Shown here: positions 35,780-44,294 of the stretch, one piece after another | Position numbering within the stretch: the first letter of the stretch is position 1 | Layout: each line of letters begins with the position of its first letter | Assembly: GCF_001579845.1 (NCBI RefSeq) | Contig: NZ_CP007440.1 | Location: forward strand, 3,742,029 to 3,806,028 | DNA length: 64,000 bases | Reading direction: 5' to 3' | Source of the DNA: Rhodoplanes sp. Z2-YC6860 | GTDB lineage: Bacteria; Pseudomonadota; Alphaproteobacteria; Rhizobiales; Xanthobacteraceae | Translations under genes and position numbers: made by a program | Notes under the pieces: generated by a model | The model's input: the letters and a program-made list of their open reading frames with translations, nothing else | What the model was told of the DNA's origin: nothing | The model's database searches: none

Positions 35780-37061
35780 AGATCGTATCGACGTGCTTGA
35801 GGTGATAGCCGAGGTCGAAGCTGGCCTCGAGCTCTTTGGCGCTCAGCGCCTTGCGCACCGCGGGATCGCTCTTGAGCAGCGTCAGGAAATCGCCTTTGCC
35901 CTGCCAGACCTGCATCGCGTGCGTCTGCACGGTCTTGTAGGCGTCCTCGCGCGACATGCCGGCCTTGGTCAGCGCGATAAGTACGCGCTGTGAGTGAACG
36001 AGACCACCGAGCCGGTCGAGGTTCTTCTGCATGTTGGCGGGATAGACCATGAGCTTGTCGATCAGGCCGGTGAGGCGCCCCAGCGCGAAGTCGAGCGTCA
36101 CCGTCGCGTCGGGTCCGATCATCCGTTCGACCGAGGAGTGCGAGATGTCGCGTTCGTGCCAGAGCGCGACATTCTCCATCGCCGGGTTGACGTAAGCGCG
36201 CACCATGCGGGCGAGACCGGTGAGGTTCTCCGACAGCACCGGATTGCGCTTGTGCGGCATCGCCGAAGAGCCCTTCTGGCCTTCGGAGAAGAACTCCTCG
36301 GCTTCGAGTACTTCGGTGCGCTGCAGATGGCGGACCTCTATGGCGAGACGTTCGATGGATGAGGCGACGACGCCGAGCGTGGCAAAGAACATCGCGTGAC
36401 GGTCGCGCGGGATCACCTGGGTCGAGATCGGCTCGACTTTGAGGCCCATCGCCTTGGCGACATGAGCTTCGACCCGCGGGTCGACCTGGGCGAAGGTGCC
36501 AACCGCGCCCGAGATGGCGCAGGTCGCGACCTCCTTGCGGGCCGCGACCAGGCGTTCGCGGGCGCGCGTGAACTCCGCGTAAGCGACCGCGAGCTTGACG
36601 CCGAAGGTGGTCGGCTCGGCATGGATGCCGTGCGAGCGGCCGACGGTCGGCGTCTTCTTGTGCTCGAAGGCGCGGCGCTTTAGCGCCGCCAGAAGCTTGT
36701 CGACGTCGTCGATCAGGATGTCGGCGGCGCGCGTGAGTTGCACGTTGAGGCAGGTGTCGAGCACGTCCGACGACGTCATCCCGGAGTGCACGAAGCGCGC
36801 CTCGGGGCCGACGATCTCGGCCAGGTGTGTCAGGAAGGCGATGACGTCGTGCTTGGTGACGCGCTCGATCTCATCAATGCGCTCGACGTTGAACTTGGCA
36901 TTCTTGCCCTTGGCCCAGATCTTCTTGGCCGCAGCCTTTGGCACCATGCCGAGCTTGGCCATGGCGTCGGCCGCATGCGCTTCGATCTCGAACCAGATGC
37001 GAAACCGCGTCTCCGGCGACCAGATCGCAACCATGTCGGGACGGGAATAGCGCGGGATCAT
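35754..37061 (-). CDS. purB: Adenylosuccinate lyase
   Basis: A 435-residue enzyme acting twice in purine synthesis, releasing fumarate from SAICAR and from adenylosuccinate. It begins MIPRYSRPDMVAIWS, a standard start, and carries the superfamily signature GSSAMPHKRNP with the flexible catalytic loop Ser, plus TSSDVLDTCLN and VGRSHGIHAEPTTFG with the catalytic His. Usual length for the family. It appears to be transcribed alone; a palindromic repeat lies behind its start. No other purine gene is close. Confidence 0.96.
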   Translation of the reverse strand: MIPRYSRPDMVAIWSPETRFRIWFEIEAHAADAMAKLGMVPKAAAKKIWAKGKNAKFNVERIDEIERVTKHDVIAFLTHLAEIVGPEARFVHSGMTSSDVLDTCLNVQLTRAADILIDDVDKLLAALKRRAFEHKKTPTVGRSHGIHAEPTTFGVKLAVAYAEFTRARERLVAARKEVATCAISGAVGTFAQVDPRVEAHVAKAMGLKVEPISTQVIPRDRHAMFFATLGVVASSIERLAIEVRHLQRTEVLEAEEFFSEGQKGSSAMPHKRNPVLSENLTGLARMVRAYVNPAMENVALWHERDISHSSVERMIGPDATVTLDFALGRLTGLIDKLMVYPANMQKNLDRLGGLVHSQRVLIALTKAGMSREDAYKTVQTHAMQVWQGKGDFLTLLKSDPAVRKALSAKELEASFDLGYHLKHVDTIFKRVFGKN

Positions 37062-37163
37062 CGAGGCCTCAGGGCGGTGGGGATACGTGTCTGTATCAGA
37101 CCCTGAGACCGCAATTGCAAGCCGGAATGGTGGAAAACTAGTGCTGCCGAGCGAGCGGCAATC

Positions 37164-37306
37164 ACCCTCTCCCCCCTCGCATTCGCTCGGGACCCTCTCC
37201 CGCTTCGCGGGCGAGGGGACCTGTCCGCCAAGCCGGCTCGTGCGGCTCTTGTCCCCTCTCCCGCTTGCGGGAGAGGATGGCGAGCGAATGCGAGCCGGGA
37301 GAGGGC
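37164..37306. repeat. Intergenic palindromic repeat element, family B
   Basis: Outer arms around CGCATTCGCTCGG (37178-37190) and CGAGCGAATGCGAG (37281-37294) enclose two compact hairpins, CCCTCTCCCGCTTCGCGGGCG (from 37193) and CCCCTCTCCCGCTTGCGGG (from 37252), each followed by a GAGAGG-type arm. It occupies most of the gap between the divergent starts and ends of purB and the GST-type gene. Its sequence differs from the element at 13911, so it is a second family. This CCCTCTCCCGC type is frequent between genes in Rhizobiales. Confidence 0.8.
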
Positions 37307-37316
37307 GTGCTTTGCG

Positions 37317-38291
37317 TTACGCCGCCAACCTTGCCCGATCATGCGGCTGGCCGAGATCGACCGGTGTGCCCTTCGGGATGATCAGCGTCGGGTTCACCTT
37401 GGGGATCGAGTAGTAGTTGATCACGTAGTAGCGCGGCGTCACGGTCCCGGCCACGCCCGGCACCTGATAGAGCTCGCGCATGTAGTTCGACAGGTTCGGA
37501 TAGTCGGCGATGCGCTGGCGGTTGCACTTAAAGATCGAGAAATAGGCGACGTCGAAGCGCACCAGCGTGGGGAACAGCCGCCAGTCGGCCTCAGTGATCT
37601 GCGAGCCGACGAGATAGCGGTGTTTCGACAGCCGCTCTTCGAGCCAATCGAGCGTCGAGAACAGCCCGTCATAGGCCTCCTCGTAAGCCGCCTGAGACTT
37701 GGCGAAGCCTGCGCGGTACACGCCGTTGTTGACGTTGTGATAGACGCGTTCGTTCACTGCATCGATCTCGGCGCGGAGCTTCTCCGGGTAGTAGTCCGCG
37801 CGGTCGCCAGTGATGGCGTTGAACTCGGTGTTGAGCATCCGGATGATCTCGGACGACTCGTTGTTGACGATAGTCTTGGTCTTCTTGTCCCACAGCGTCG
37901 GCACCGTGACCTTGCCGGTGTAGTCCGGCTTCGCGGCCGTATAGGCCTGGTGCAGATATTCGAAGCCGTTGACCTTGTCGGGGATACAGTCGGGATAGCG
38001 CGGGTCGTCGCCGAATTGCCAGCCCTGCTGCTTGAGGCCCGGGATCGAGTAGGCGACCGAGATCAGGCCGTCGAGCTTCTTCAGCGCCCGGTAGATCAGC
38101 GTGCGGTGTGCCCAGGGGCAGCCGTGCGCCACGTAAAGATGATAGCGACCGGGCTCGGCCTTGAAGCCCGACGAGCCGTCAGCCGTGATGCGGTCGCGGA
38201 AGGAGCTGTCGGCGCGCTTGAACTGTCCTGTGGCGCTGGTCTCCTGCGGCAGTTCGCCGTCGGACCATTTGCCGTCGATCAACACGCCCAT
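37317..38291 (-). CDS. Glutathionyl-hydroquinone reductase (Xi-class GST, YqjG/ECM4-like)
   Basis: A 324-residue Xi-class glutathione transferase that reduces glutathionylated (chloro)hydroquinones back to hydroquinones. The thioredoxin domain has AHGCPWAHRTLIYRALK with the catalytic Cys (C58 in CPWAHR), VTVPTLWDKK and VNNESSEIIRML; the helical domain has NNGVYRAGFAKSQ, LVGSQITEADWRLFPTL and ARYYVINYYSIP-like PRYYVINYYSIPKVNP, all hallmarks of the class. In an organism full of aromatic catabolism genes it probably rescues quinones that have reacted with glutathione. The family call is firm. Confidence 0.92.
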   Translation of the reverse strand: MGVLIDGKWSDGELPQETSATGQFKRADSSFRDRITADGSSGFKAEPGRYHLYVAHGCPWAHRTLIYRALKKLDGLISVAYSIPGLKQQGWQFGDDPRYPDCIPDKVNGFEYLHQAYTAAKPDYTGKVTVPTLWDKKTKTIVNNESSEIIRMLNTEFNAITGDRADYYPEKLRAEIDAVNERVYHNVNNGVYRAGFAKSQAAYEEAYDGLFSTLDWLEERLSKHRYLVGSQITEADWRLFPTLVRFDVAYFSIFKCNRQRIADYPNLSNYMRELYQVPGVAGTVTPRYYVINYYSIPKVNPTLIIPKGTPVDLGQPHDRARLAA

Positions 38292-38337
38292 GACCTATCC
38301 CTCACATTCCTGCGGAAGTGGGGGATAATATGCGCGA

Positions 38338-39021
38338 TCAGGCGGCCTCGCCACGGGCCAAGGCGGCAGCATGGCGAATGGCATCGATGTTGGCGCGGTA
38401 GGACTGCGGCCCGCCTTTGAACACCGCGGAACCCGCAACCAGCGCATTGGCGCCGGCCCGCGTCACCAGCGCGGCGTTCTCCGGCGTCACACCGCCGTCG
38501 ACCTCGATGTCGATCGGGCGGCCGGCCACGAGTGCCTTGACCCGGCGGATTTTCTCTTCCGCCACCGGAATGAACTTCTGACCGCCCCAGCCGGGATTGA
38601 CCGACATCACCAGCACCAGATCGACCAGGTCGATGACGTGCTCGATCGACTCCACCGGCGTGCCGGGGTTCATCGTGACACCGGCCTTCTTGCCGAGCGC
38701 CTTGATGGCCTGCAGCGAGCGGTGCAGGTGCGGGCCCGCCTCGACATGGATGGTGATGATGTCGGCGCCCGCCTTGGCAAAGGCCTCGAGATGCGGATCG
38801 ACCGGTGCGATCATCAGATGCACGTCGAAAACCTTCTGGGTGACCGGCCGGATCGCCTTCACCACCTCGGGCCCAAACGTGATCACCGGGACGAAGTGCC
38901 CGTCCATCACGTCGAGGTGGATCCAGTCGGCGCCCGCGGCTTCCACGGCGCGGACCTCCTCGGCGAGCTTGGAGAAGTCGGACGAAAGGATCGACGGGGC
39001 GATGCGAAGGGGACGCGTCAT
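38338..39021 (-). CDS. rpe: Ribulose-phosphate 3-epimerase
   Basis: A 227-residue TIM-barrel enzyme interconverting ribulose 5-phosphate and xylulose 5-phosphate. [48 protein letters not shown] and [14 protein letters not shown] contain the metal-binding His/Asp residues and the phosphate-binding loops. ATG 39021 was chosen because IAPSILS follows six residues later; the frame continues 18 codons upstream with Lys/Pro-rich sequence. It serves the pentose phosphate pathway, or the Calvin cycle in relatives that have one; no other pathway gene is adjacent. Confidence 0.96.
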   Translation of the reverse strand: MTRPLRIAPSILSSDFSKLAEEVRAVEAAGADWIHLDVMDGHFVPVITFGPEVVKAIRPVTQKVFDVHLMIAPVDPHLEAFAKAGADIITIHVEAGPHLHRSLQAIKALGKKAGVTMNPGTPVESIEHVIDLVDLVLVMSVNPGWGGQKFIPVAEEKIRRVKALVAGRPIDIEVDGGVTPENAALVTRAGANALVAGSAVFKGGPQSYRANIDAIRHAAALARGEAA

Positions 39022-39264
39022 TTCGGTTTGCCTTGGGGTTTCCTTGGGGCTTCCCGGTTGCTTGTCGGGTAACACGCGCGGGGCAGGCGGGCAACGCGAC
39101 CGGTGGATGGTTTGAGCCCGGTCAAATTTGCCGGGTTAGGCGCGCAGGCGGAAGTTTTTGCGCGGTGAACCCGAGCCGCCTTTCAGGTTTTTTGCGGGTT
39201 TTGCGTTGGCGCGCCGTTTGCTCGTGCCTGGCGGGGTGACTGCGTTTCTCAGTCGAGGATATCC

Positions 39265-40083
39265 ATGTCGGTTTCATCCGTTGGTTCATCCAACGCATAT
39301 GTGCAGTGGCCGTTCCAGACAGGCAGCGCCGGCGGCAGCAGCGACACAAGTCCGACGGACGCACTCCAGTCGCTGTATCAGGCCCTCACCGGGGGCAATT
39401 CCAGCGATCCGCTGATTGCGGCGCTCGGCCAGGACGGTGGTTCCGGCGATTCCGGGAGCTCCAGCAACTCCGCGGGCATGCCGCAGTTCAGCGCCGACAC
39501 GATGTCTGCGCTGCTGTCGATGCAGAGCGGGCAGGGCGGTCCGGCCGGAGATATCGCCAAGGATGTGATCGCGAAGTTCGATACCAATGGCGACGGCCAG
39601 ATCTCGCAATCGGAGTTCGAGCAGGCGATCGGCTCCGGTGCCGACCAGTCCGGCGTCGATGCGCTGTTCAACAAGCTCGACAGCAATGGCGACGGCTCGG
39701 TCAGCCAGGACGAGTTGCAGACCGCGATGCAAAAGGCCCACGGCGGCGGTCACGGCCACCACCATCATCATGCCGAGGCTTCGGGCGATAGCAGCCAGCA
39801 GCAGGGCGGCGGCGATCCGCTGCAGGCGCTGCTCTCCGGTGCGACGGCCGACGGCACCACCAGCCAGACCAGTTCGAACCCGGACGGCTCGTCGACCACC
39901 ACCATCACCTATGCCGACGGCACCAAGCTCGAAATGACGACGCCAGCCGCGTCGAGCGACAGCGGCAACAGCAGCGGCTCGGGTTCCGGCAATCCGAACT
40001 CGTTCAATCTCGGTAGTCTGTTGAAGATGATGGTCAACCTGCAGGCCCAGCTTGCACCGTCGACCACGAACATGAGCGTGTGA
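39265..40083 (+). CDS. EF-hand calcium-binding protein with low-complexity and His-rich segments
   Basis: A 272-residue protein rich in Ser, Gly, Asp and Gln. Two canonical EF-hand loops are present, DTNGDGQISQSE (106-117) and DSNGDGSVSQDE (139-150), with all metal-coordinating positions including the final Glu. A GGGHGHHHHH run (about 160-169) could bind other metals. No Sec signal is seen; the Ser-rich start and absent Cys are typical of proteins exported by non-Sec routes or staying cytoplasmic. GAGG precedes the ATG. The binding of Ca2+ is well supported; the function is unknown. Confidence 0.85.
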   Translation: MSVSSVGSSNAYVQWPFQTGSAGGSSDTSPTDALQSLYQALTGGNSSDPLIAALGQDGGSGDSGSSSNSAGMPQFSADTMSALLSMQSGQGGPAGDIAKDVIAKFDTNGDGQISQSEFEQAIGSGADQSGVDALFNKLDSNGDGSVSQDELQTAMQKAHGGGHGHHHHHAEASGDSSQQQGGGDPLQALLSGATADGTTSQTSSNPDGSSTTTITYADGTKLEMTTPAASSDSGNSSGSGSGNPNSFNLGSLLKMMVNLQAQLAPSTTNMSV

Positions 40084-40093
40084 CGCGAATGGG

Positions 40094-41083
40094 TCACGCA
40101 GCCGGCTGCTGCGTAAAGCGGCGCAGCAGCGGCTTGATGACCAGCGGCAGCGCGTAGATCGGAATTTGCAGCAGCGCCATATAGAGCCAGACCAGTTCGG
40201 GCACGGCGCCGGCCGCGGCTGCGAGCATCAGGCCGGTGTTGCGCGACGCCGCCGCATGCGCGAGCGGCACCGCGGTGTGGAAGTCGACGCGAATGAGCAG
40301 CAGCGCGGTCAGCACGTAGAGGCCGAAGGTCACGAGGCAGCCCAGGGCCAGCAGGCCCAGCACGTATAAGGGCTGCGATATGGTGTTGCTCAGCACGTCG
40401 CCCATCAGCGCGACCGCGAAAAGAAACAGCACGATCACGTTGAGGCCGTCGATGCGCTCGGCCTGACGCTCGACCCACGGCTTGCCGGCAACGGCGCGAA
40501 CGGCCACGCCGGTGAGTGCCGCGCCAGCCAGCATCAGCACGAGCCGCAGCCCAAGCGACAGCGGCGAGAAGGTCACCGCCGAGCCCGCGAACATCGCGAC
40601 GAGCGCAGGTGCGAGAAACGGCGTGACCGCGATGCAGACGAGCAGCAACGCGAGCGTGATCGCGGCATTGAGGCCCATCAGCGCCGCAAGCGCCGGCGAA
40701 GCGAAAATCGGCGGCGCGACGAAATTGATCACCAGCGCCAGCAGGAGCGCTGGCGAAGTGGCCTTCAGATCGATGGCGCTCAATGCCAAGCCCGCCACGA
40801 GGGGCACAATCAGCATGGTCCAGATCGCGGCGGCGACGAGCAGCCTGGGTTTTGCGAGTTGTTCGCGCAACGCGCCGGGGTCCACGCGCAGGAAGGCGAG
40901 CACGAGCAGCGCGAACACGGTTTCAGGAAAATACGGGCGAATGATCGCGCCGAGCGGCGGCAGGAAAATGCCGAGCACGATCGAGATGGCAACCGCCCGG
41001 GTGCCTTGGCGGCCGAGCCAAGCCAGGATCGACGTCAGGGCCGCGACGGCGCGTTCGAGCAATCCCGAGCCTTCAGAGTGCAT
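40094..41083 (-). CDS. Bile acid:sodium symporter (BASS)-like membrane transporter
   Basis: A 329-residue membrane protein with about nine or ten hydrophobic segments, among them AVAISIVLGIFLPPLGAII, LLLALVINFVAPPIFASPAL and LNVIVLFLFAVALMGDVL. The FVAPPIF Pro-containing break in a mid-membrane helix and the late NTGLML segment resemble the BASS/arsenite-exporter fold. Substrate and coupling ion cannot be read; members move bile acids, organic acids or arsenite. ATG 41083 was chosen; the frame goes on upstream for 56 codons without membrane character. It converges on the EF-hand gene with 10 bases between stops. Confidence 0.75.
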   Translation of the reverse strand: MHSEGSGLLERAVAALTSILAWLGRQGTRAVAISIVLGIFLPPLGAIIRPYFPETVFALLVLAFLRVDPGALREQLAKPRLLVAAAIWTMLIVPLVAGLALSAIDLKATSPALLLALVINFVAPPIFASPALAALMGLNAAITLALLLVCIAVTPFLAPALVAMFAGSAVTFSPLSLGLRLVLMLAGAALTGVAVRAVAGKPWVERQAERIDGLNVIVLFLFAVALMGDVLSNTISQPLYVLGLLALGCLVTFGLYVLTALLLIRVDFHTAVPLAHAAASRNTGLMLAAAAGAVPELVWLYMALLQIPIYALPLVIKPLLRRFTQQPAA

Positions 41084-41180
41084 GGCTGCGGCATAACAGC
41101 CGCGCTGGCGGGCGTCGATAGTGCGGCTTAGATATTGCAGCTTATCCCGCTGCGCTGCCCCAGCTGACAGGAGAACCACC

Positions 41181-42428
41181 ATGGCCCGGACCGATGCGAT
41201 CGTGTTGGGGGCTGGCATCGTGGGAATTTCTGCGGCGCTGCATCTCGTCAAGCGCGGGCTTGCGGTGGCGCTGGTCGACCGGCGTGGCCCCGCCGAGGAG
41301 ACGTCCTACGGCAACACCGGCATCATCGAGGGCAATACGCTGTTCGCCCACGCCTTTCCAAAGGGCTTCGGTGCGCTGCTTCGCATCGCGCTGAAGCAGG
41401 CGCCGGAGGCGAACTATCATCTGGCCGCGTTGCCGGGGCTTGTGCCGTGGCTGCTCGCCTATCGCTCCAACACCCGCGGCGCGCGCGCGCTGGAGTTCGC
41501 CAAAGCGATGCGGCCGCTCTATGCCCGCGCGGTGGCCGAGCACGAGACGCTGATGAGCGAGGCCAATGCGACGCGTTATCTGCGCAAGAATGGCTGGCTG
41601 AAGCTTTATCGCCGCGATGAATCCTTCCGGGGAACTGCGCGCGAACGCGCCTATGCGACGGAGCTTGGCCTGACTCAGCGCGTCATGGCGCCGGAGGAGG
41701 CGCGCGTGTTGGAGCCGTCGCTGGCGCCGGTGTTCAGCCATGCAGTGCACTGGCCGGAGGCTGCGAGCGTCTCCAACCCGGGCGCGGTGGGGCGGGCTTA
41801 CGCGGAGCGCTTCACCAAGCTCGGCGGCGTTATCCTCAAGGGTGACGCGACGACGCTGCACCGCTCCGGCCAGAACTGGCGCGTCGACACCGAGGAGGGG
41901 CCGGTCGACGCCAAGGAGGCGGTGGTGGCGCTCGGGCCGTGGGCGCCCGATTTGCTGGGTCCGCTCGGCATCAAGCTGCCGCTCGCCTTCAAGCGTGGCT
42001 ATCACCGGCACTATCGCTCGCAGGGCAATGCCGGGCTGACGCGGCCGATTGTCGACGCGGACTATGGCTACTGCCTCGCGCCGATGGAGCAGGGCATCCG
42101 CCTGACAACCGGCGCCGAATTCGCCGACTGTGCCGCGCCGCCGACACCGGTGCAGATCGACCGGGTGCTGCCGGCGGCCAAGGCGCTTTTTCCGCTCGGC
42201 GACGGCATCGAAGCGGAGCCCTGGATGGGTTCGCGGCCGTGCTTCGCCGATTCAAGGCCTGTGATCGGGCGCGCGCCAGGCCAGCCGGGGCTGTGGCTCG
42301 ATTATGGTCACGCTCATTGGGGGCTGACGCTTGGGCCGGTGTCGGGTCGCTTGCTCGCCGAGATGATGACCGGTGCCACGCCGTTCTGCGATCCGGCGCC
42401 ATATGCGGCAGAGCGGTTCGCCAACTAA
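41181..42428 (+). CDS. FAD-dependent D-amino-acid dehydrogenase-like oxidoreductase (DadA type)
   Basis: A 415-residue DAO-fold flavoprotein. AIVLGAGIVGISAALHLVKRGL is the FAD-binding loop, ETSYGNTGIIEGN is the DadA-like second block, and GPWAPDLLGPLGIKLPL and SRPCFADSRPVIGRAPGQPGLWLDYGHAHWGLTLGP end the FAD domain. Enzymes of this type oxidise D-amino acids or amines, handing electrons to the quinone pool. AGGAGA lies about seven bases before ATG 41181. Substrate and membrane association are not evident. It lies divergent from the BASS-like gene. Confidence 0.88.
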   Translation: MARTDAIVLGAGIVGISAALHLVKRGLAVALVDRRGPAEETSYGNTGIIEGNTLFAHAFPKGFGALLRIALKQAPEANYHLAALPGLVPWLLAYRSNTRGARALEFAKAMRPLYARAVAEHETLMSEANATRYLRKNGWLKLYRRDESFRGTARERAYATELGLTQRVMAPEEARVLEPSLAPVFSHAVHWPEAASVSNPGAVGRAYAERFTKLGGVILKGDATTLHRSGQNWRVDTEEGPVDAKEAVVALGPWAPDLLGPLGIKLPLAFKRGYHRHYRSQGNAGLTRPIVDADYGYCLAPMEQGIRLTTGAEFADCAAPPTPVQIDRVLPAAKALFPLGDGIEAEPWMGSRPCFADSRPVIGRAPGQPGLWLDYGHAHWGLTLGPVSGRLLAEMMTGATPFCDPAPYAAERFAN

Positions 42429-42441
42429 GCACCCGGGTCCG

Positions 42442-43431
42442 TTAGCCGAACCGGTCGCGCCAACTCGGCTGGGCGCCGGCAAAGGATAGCGCTTTCGCCT
42501 CGTAAACGCCGCGCGCAATGGCGCGCGCCACGGTGTCGGCTGCGAGCGATCCAAGCTCGGCCAGCGCGTGCACCGGATCGCGCAACGGCCGCTCGCAGGT
42601 CGCCGCGGCGAACACGATGTCGCCATCGAGCGGTGTGTGGATCGGCCGCAGTGCGCGGGCCATGCCGTCCTGCGCCATGATGGCGAGCCGCCGGGTCTGC
42701 GCCTTGGTGAGCGTCGCGTCGGTCGCAACCACCACCAGCGTGGTGTTCTCGCCGGGCTGACCCTTGGTGCGGAAGTTGAGCGCTTGCAGCGGCACGTGCT
42801 CAGGCTGGCCGCGCCCGCCGAACTCCTTGTCGCGCTCGAACGGCGCGGCCCAGAAATGCGGCCCGCCGCCGATTACCGCCGAGCCCGCCGCATTGGCCAA
42901 GGCGATCGCGCCGACCGTAATGCCGTCCGGCGTGGTGGCGGACGCCGAGCCGGTGCCGCCCTTGAGGTCGACCGTGCTGGCGCCATGCCCGCCGCCGACG
43001 CTGCCGAGCGCGAAGTCGGGCGCGGCTTTTGCCGCCGCCTGATAGCCGAGCTCGCGATAGGGCGGATAACGGCCCCAGTCCTTGTCGCCGCCGTTGAGCA
43101 GATCGAACAGAATCGCACCGGGCACGATCGGCACCTTCATGCCGCGCACGTCGAAGCCGCGGCCCTGCTCGCGCAGCCAGGCCTGCAGTCCAGAAGCGGC
43201 GTCGAGCCCGAAGGCCGAGCCGCCGGAGAGCGCGATCGCATCGATCCGCTCAACCGTCATGGCGGGATCGAGCAGCGCACTTTCGCGTGTGCCGGGCCCG
43301 CCGCCGCGAAGGTCGGCGGCCGCGACCGCGGGGTTGTCGAACAACACCACGGTGGCGCCCGAGCCGAGCTTGGCGTCGTCGGCGTGGCCTATTCGAATGC
43401 CTGCGACGTCGGTGATCAGATTGCGCGGCAC
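42442..43431 (-). CDS. P1 (S58, DmpA-like) family peptidase
   Basis: A 329-residue N-terminal-nucleophile peptidase precursor. TDVAGIRIGHADDAKLGSGATVVLF, GGGPGTRESALLDP, ALSGGSAFGLDAASGLQAWLRE and GSVGGGHGASTVDLKGGTGSAS mark the P1/S58 family, which self-cleaves into two chains and acts as L-aminopeptidase/D-amidase or beta-peptidase. The neighbouring DadA-like gene, with its stop 13 bases away on the other strand, may deal with D-amino acids released by such an activity, but this is inference. No signal peptide, so cytoplasmic. Confidence 0.9.
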   Translation of the reverse strand: MPRNLITDVAGIRIGHADDAKLGSGATVVLFDNPAVAAADLRGGGPGTRESALLDPAMTVERIDAIALSGGSAFGLDAASGLQAWLREQGRGFDVRGMKVPIVPGAILFDLLNGGDKDWGRYPPYRELGYQAAAKAAPDFALGSVGGGHGASTVDLKGGTGSASATTPDGITVGAIALANAAGSAVIGGGPHFWAAPFERDKEFGGRGQPEHVPLQALNFRTKGQPGENTTLVVVATDATLTKAQTRRLAIMAQDGMARALRPIHTPLDGDIVFAAATCERPLRDPVHALAELGSLAADTVARAIARGVYEAKALSFAGAQPSWRDRFG

Positions 43432-43547
43432 GATGGACTCCGGACGTATCGGGATAGGACCATAGCAAGATCAACTGGCGATCACATCAGCGCCAGCTGC
43501 CGCCGTTAAGCTTGCGTGCGGCGGCGGCCCCATGCATCTAGGCGAAC

Positions 43548-44282
43548 ATGACCCCGAACGTCACCCTGCTTGCGGCCCTGATCGCGGGTATCGTCAGTTT
43601 CCTGTCGCCCTGCGTGCTGCCGCTGGTGCCGCCGTATCTCGTCTATCTCGCCGGCAGTTCCCTGGAGCGGCTGAGCGACGGCAATCCCGCGACCGGCAAG
43701 ATGCGCGATACGCTGCTGGCCGCGGTGCTGTTCGTTCTGGGCTTCTCGACTGTTTTCGTGGCGCTCGGCGCCAGCGCCAGCGTCGTTGGCGGGCTCATTC
43801 GGCTCTACTCGGCGGAGCTGTCGATCGCAGCCGGCATCGCCATCATCATCATGGGGCTGCATTTCCTCGGCGTGTTTCGCATCGGCTGGCTTCTTCAGGA
43901 AAAGCGCATGGAGATGGCGAAGCCGGTCGGCCTCTGGGGCGCGTACGTGATGGGGCTCGCCTTCGCGTTCGGCTGGACGCCCTGCATCGGCCCGATCCTG
44001 GCGGCGATCCTTGCGGTCGCGGCCTCCGAGCAGACCGTGGCCAAGGGCGCGCTTCTGCTTGCGGTCTATTCGCTCGGGCTGGGCATTCCGTTCCTGATTG
44101 CCGCCGCGGCGGTGAAACCGTTCGCGGCGTTTCTCACACGCTTTCGCAAGCATCTCGGACAGATGGAGCGGGTGATGGGCGGGCTGCTGGTGCTGACCGG
44201 CGTGGCCTTCCTCACCGGTTCGGTGTCGCGGGTGAGCTTCTGGCTCTTGGAGGCGTTTCCGGTGCTGGGCCAGATCGGCTGA
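43548..44282 (+). CDS. ccdA: Cytochrome c biogenesis / thiol-reductant transporter CcdA
   Basis: A 244-residue inner-membrane protein with six segments. The paired redox Cys sit in SPCVLPLVPPYL (C22) and FGWTPCIGPI (C146), the CcdA/DsbD-beta signature. It moves reducing equivalents from cytoplasmic thioredoxin to periplasmic thiol proteins for cytochrome c assembly or disulfide control. The N-terminal ATG at 43548 has no strong ribosome binding site. No CcmG/ResA partner is adjacent. The gene stands alone, divergent from the P1 peptidase gene and convergent with a Liv-type binding protein gene. Confidence 0.93.
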   Translation: MTPNVTLLAALIAGIVSFLSPCVLPLVPPYLVYLAGSSLERLSDGNPATGKMRDTLLAAVLFVLGFSTVFVALGASASVVGGLIRLYSAELSIAAGIAIIIMGLHFLGVFRIGWLLQEKRMEMAKPVGLWGAYVMGLAFAFGWTPCIGPILAAILAVAASEQTVAKGALLLAVYSLGLGIPFLIAAAAVKPFAAFLTRFRKHLGQMERVMGGLLVLTGVAFLTGSVSRVSFWLLEAFPVLGQIG

Positions 44283-44294
44283 CAGCGGCTGCCG

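Noticed and set aside
37164-37306. Repeat region as a CRISPR array
   Set aside because: There are only two hairpin units with inverted, not direct, arrangement, no regular spacers and no cas genes.
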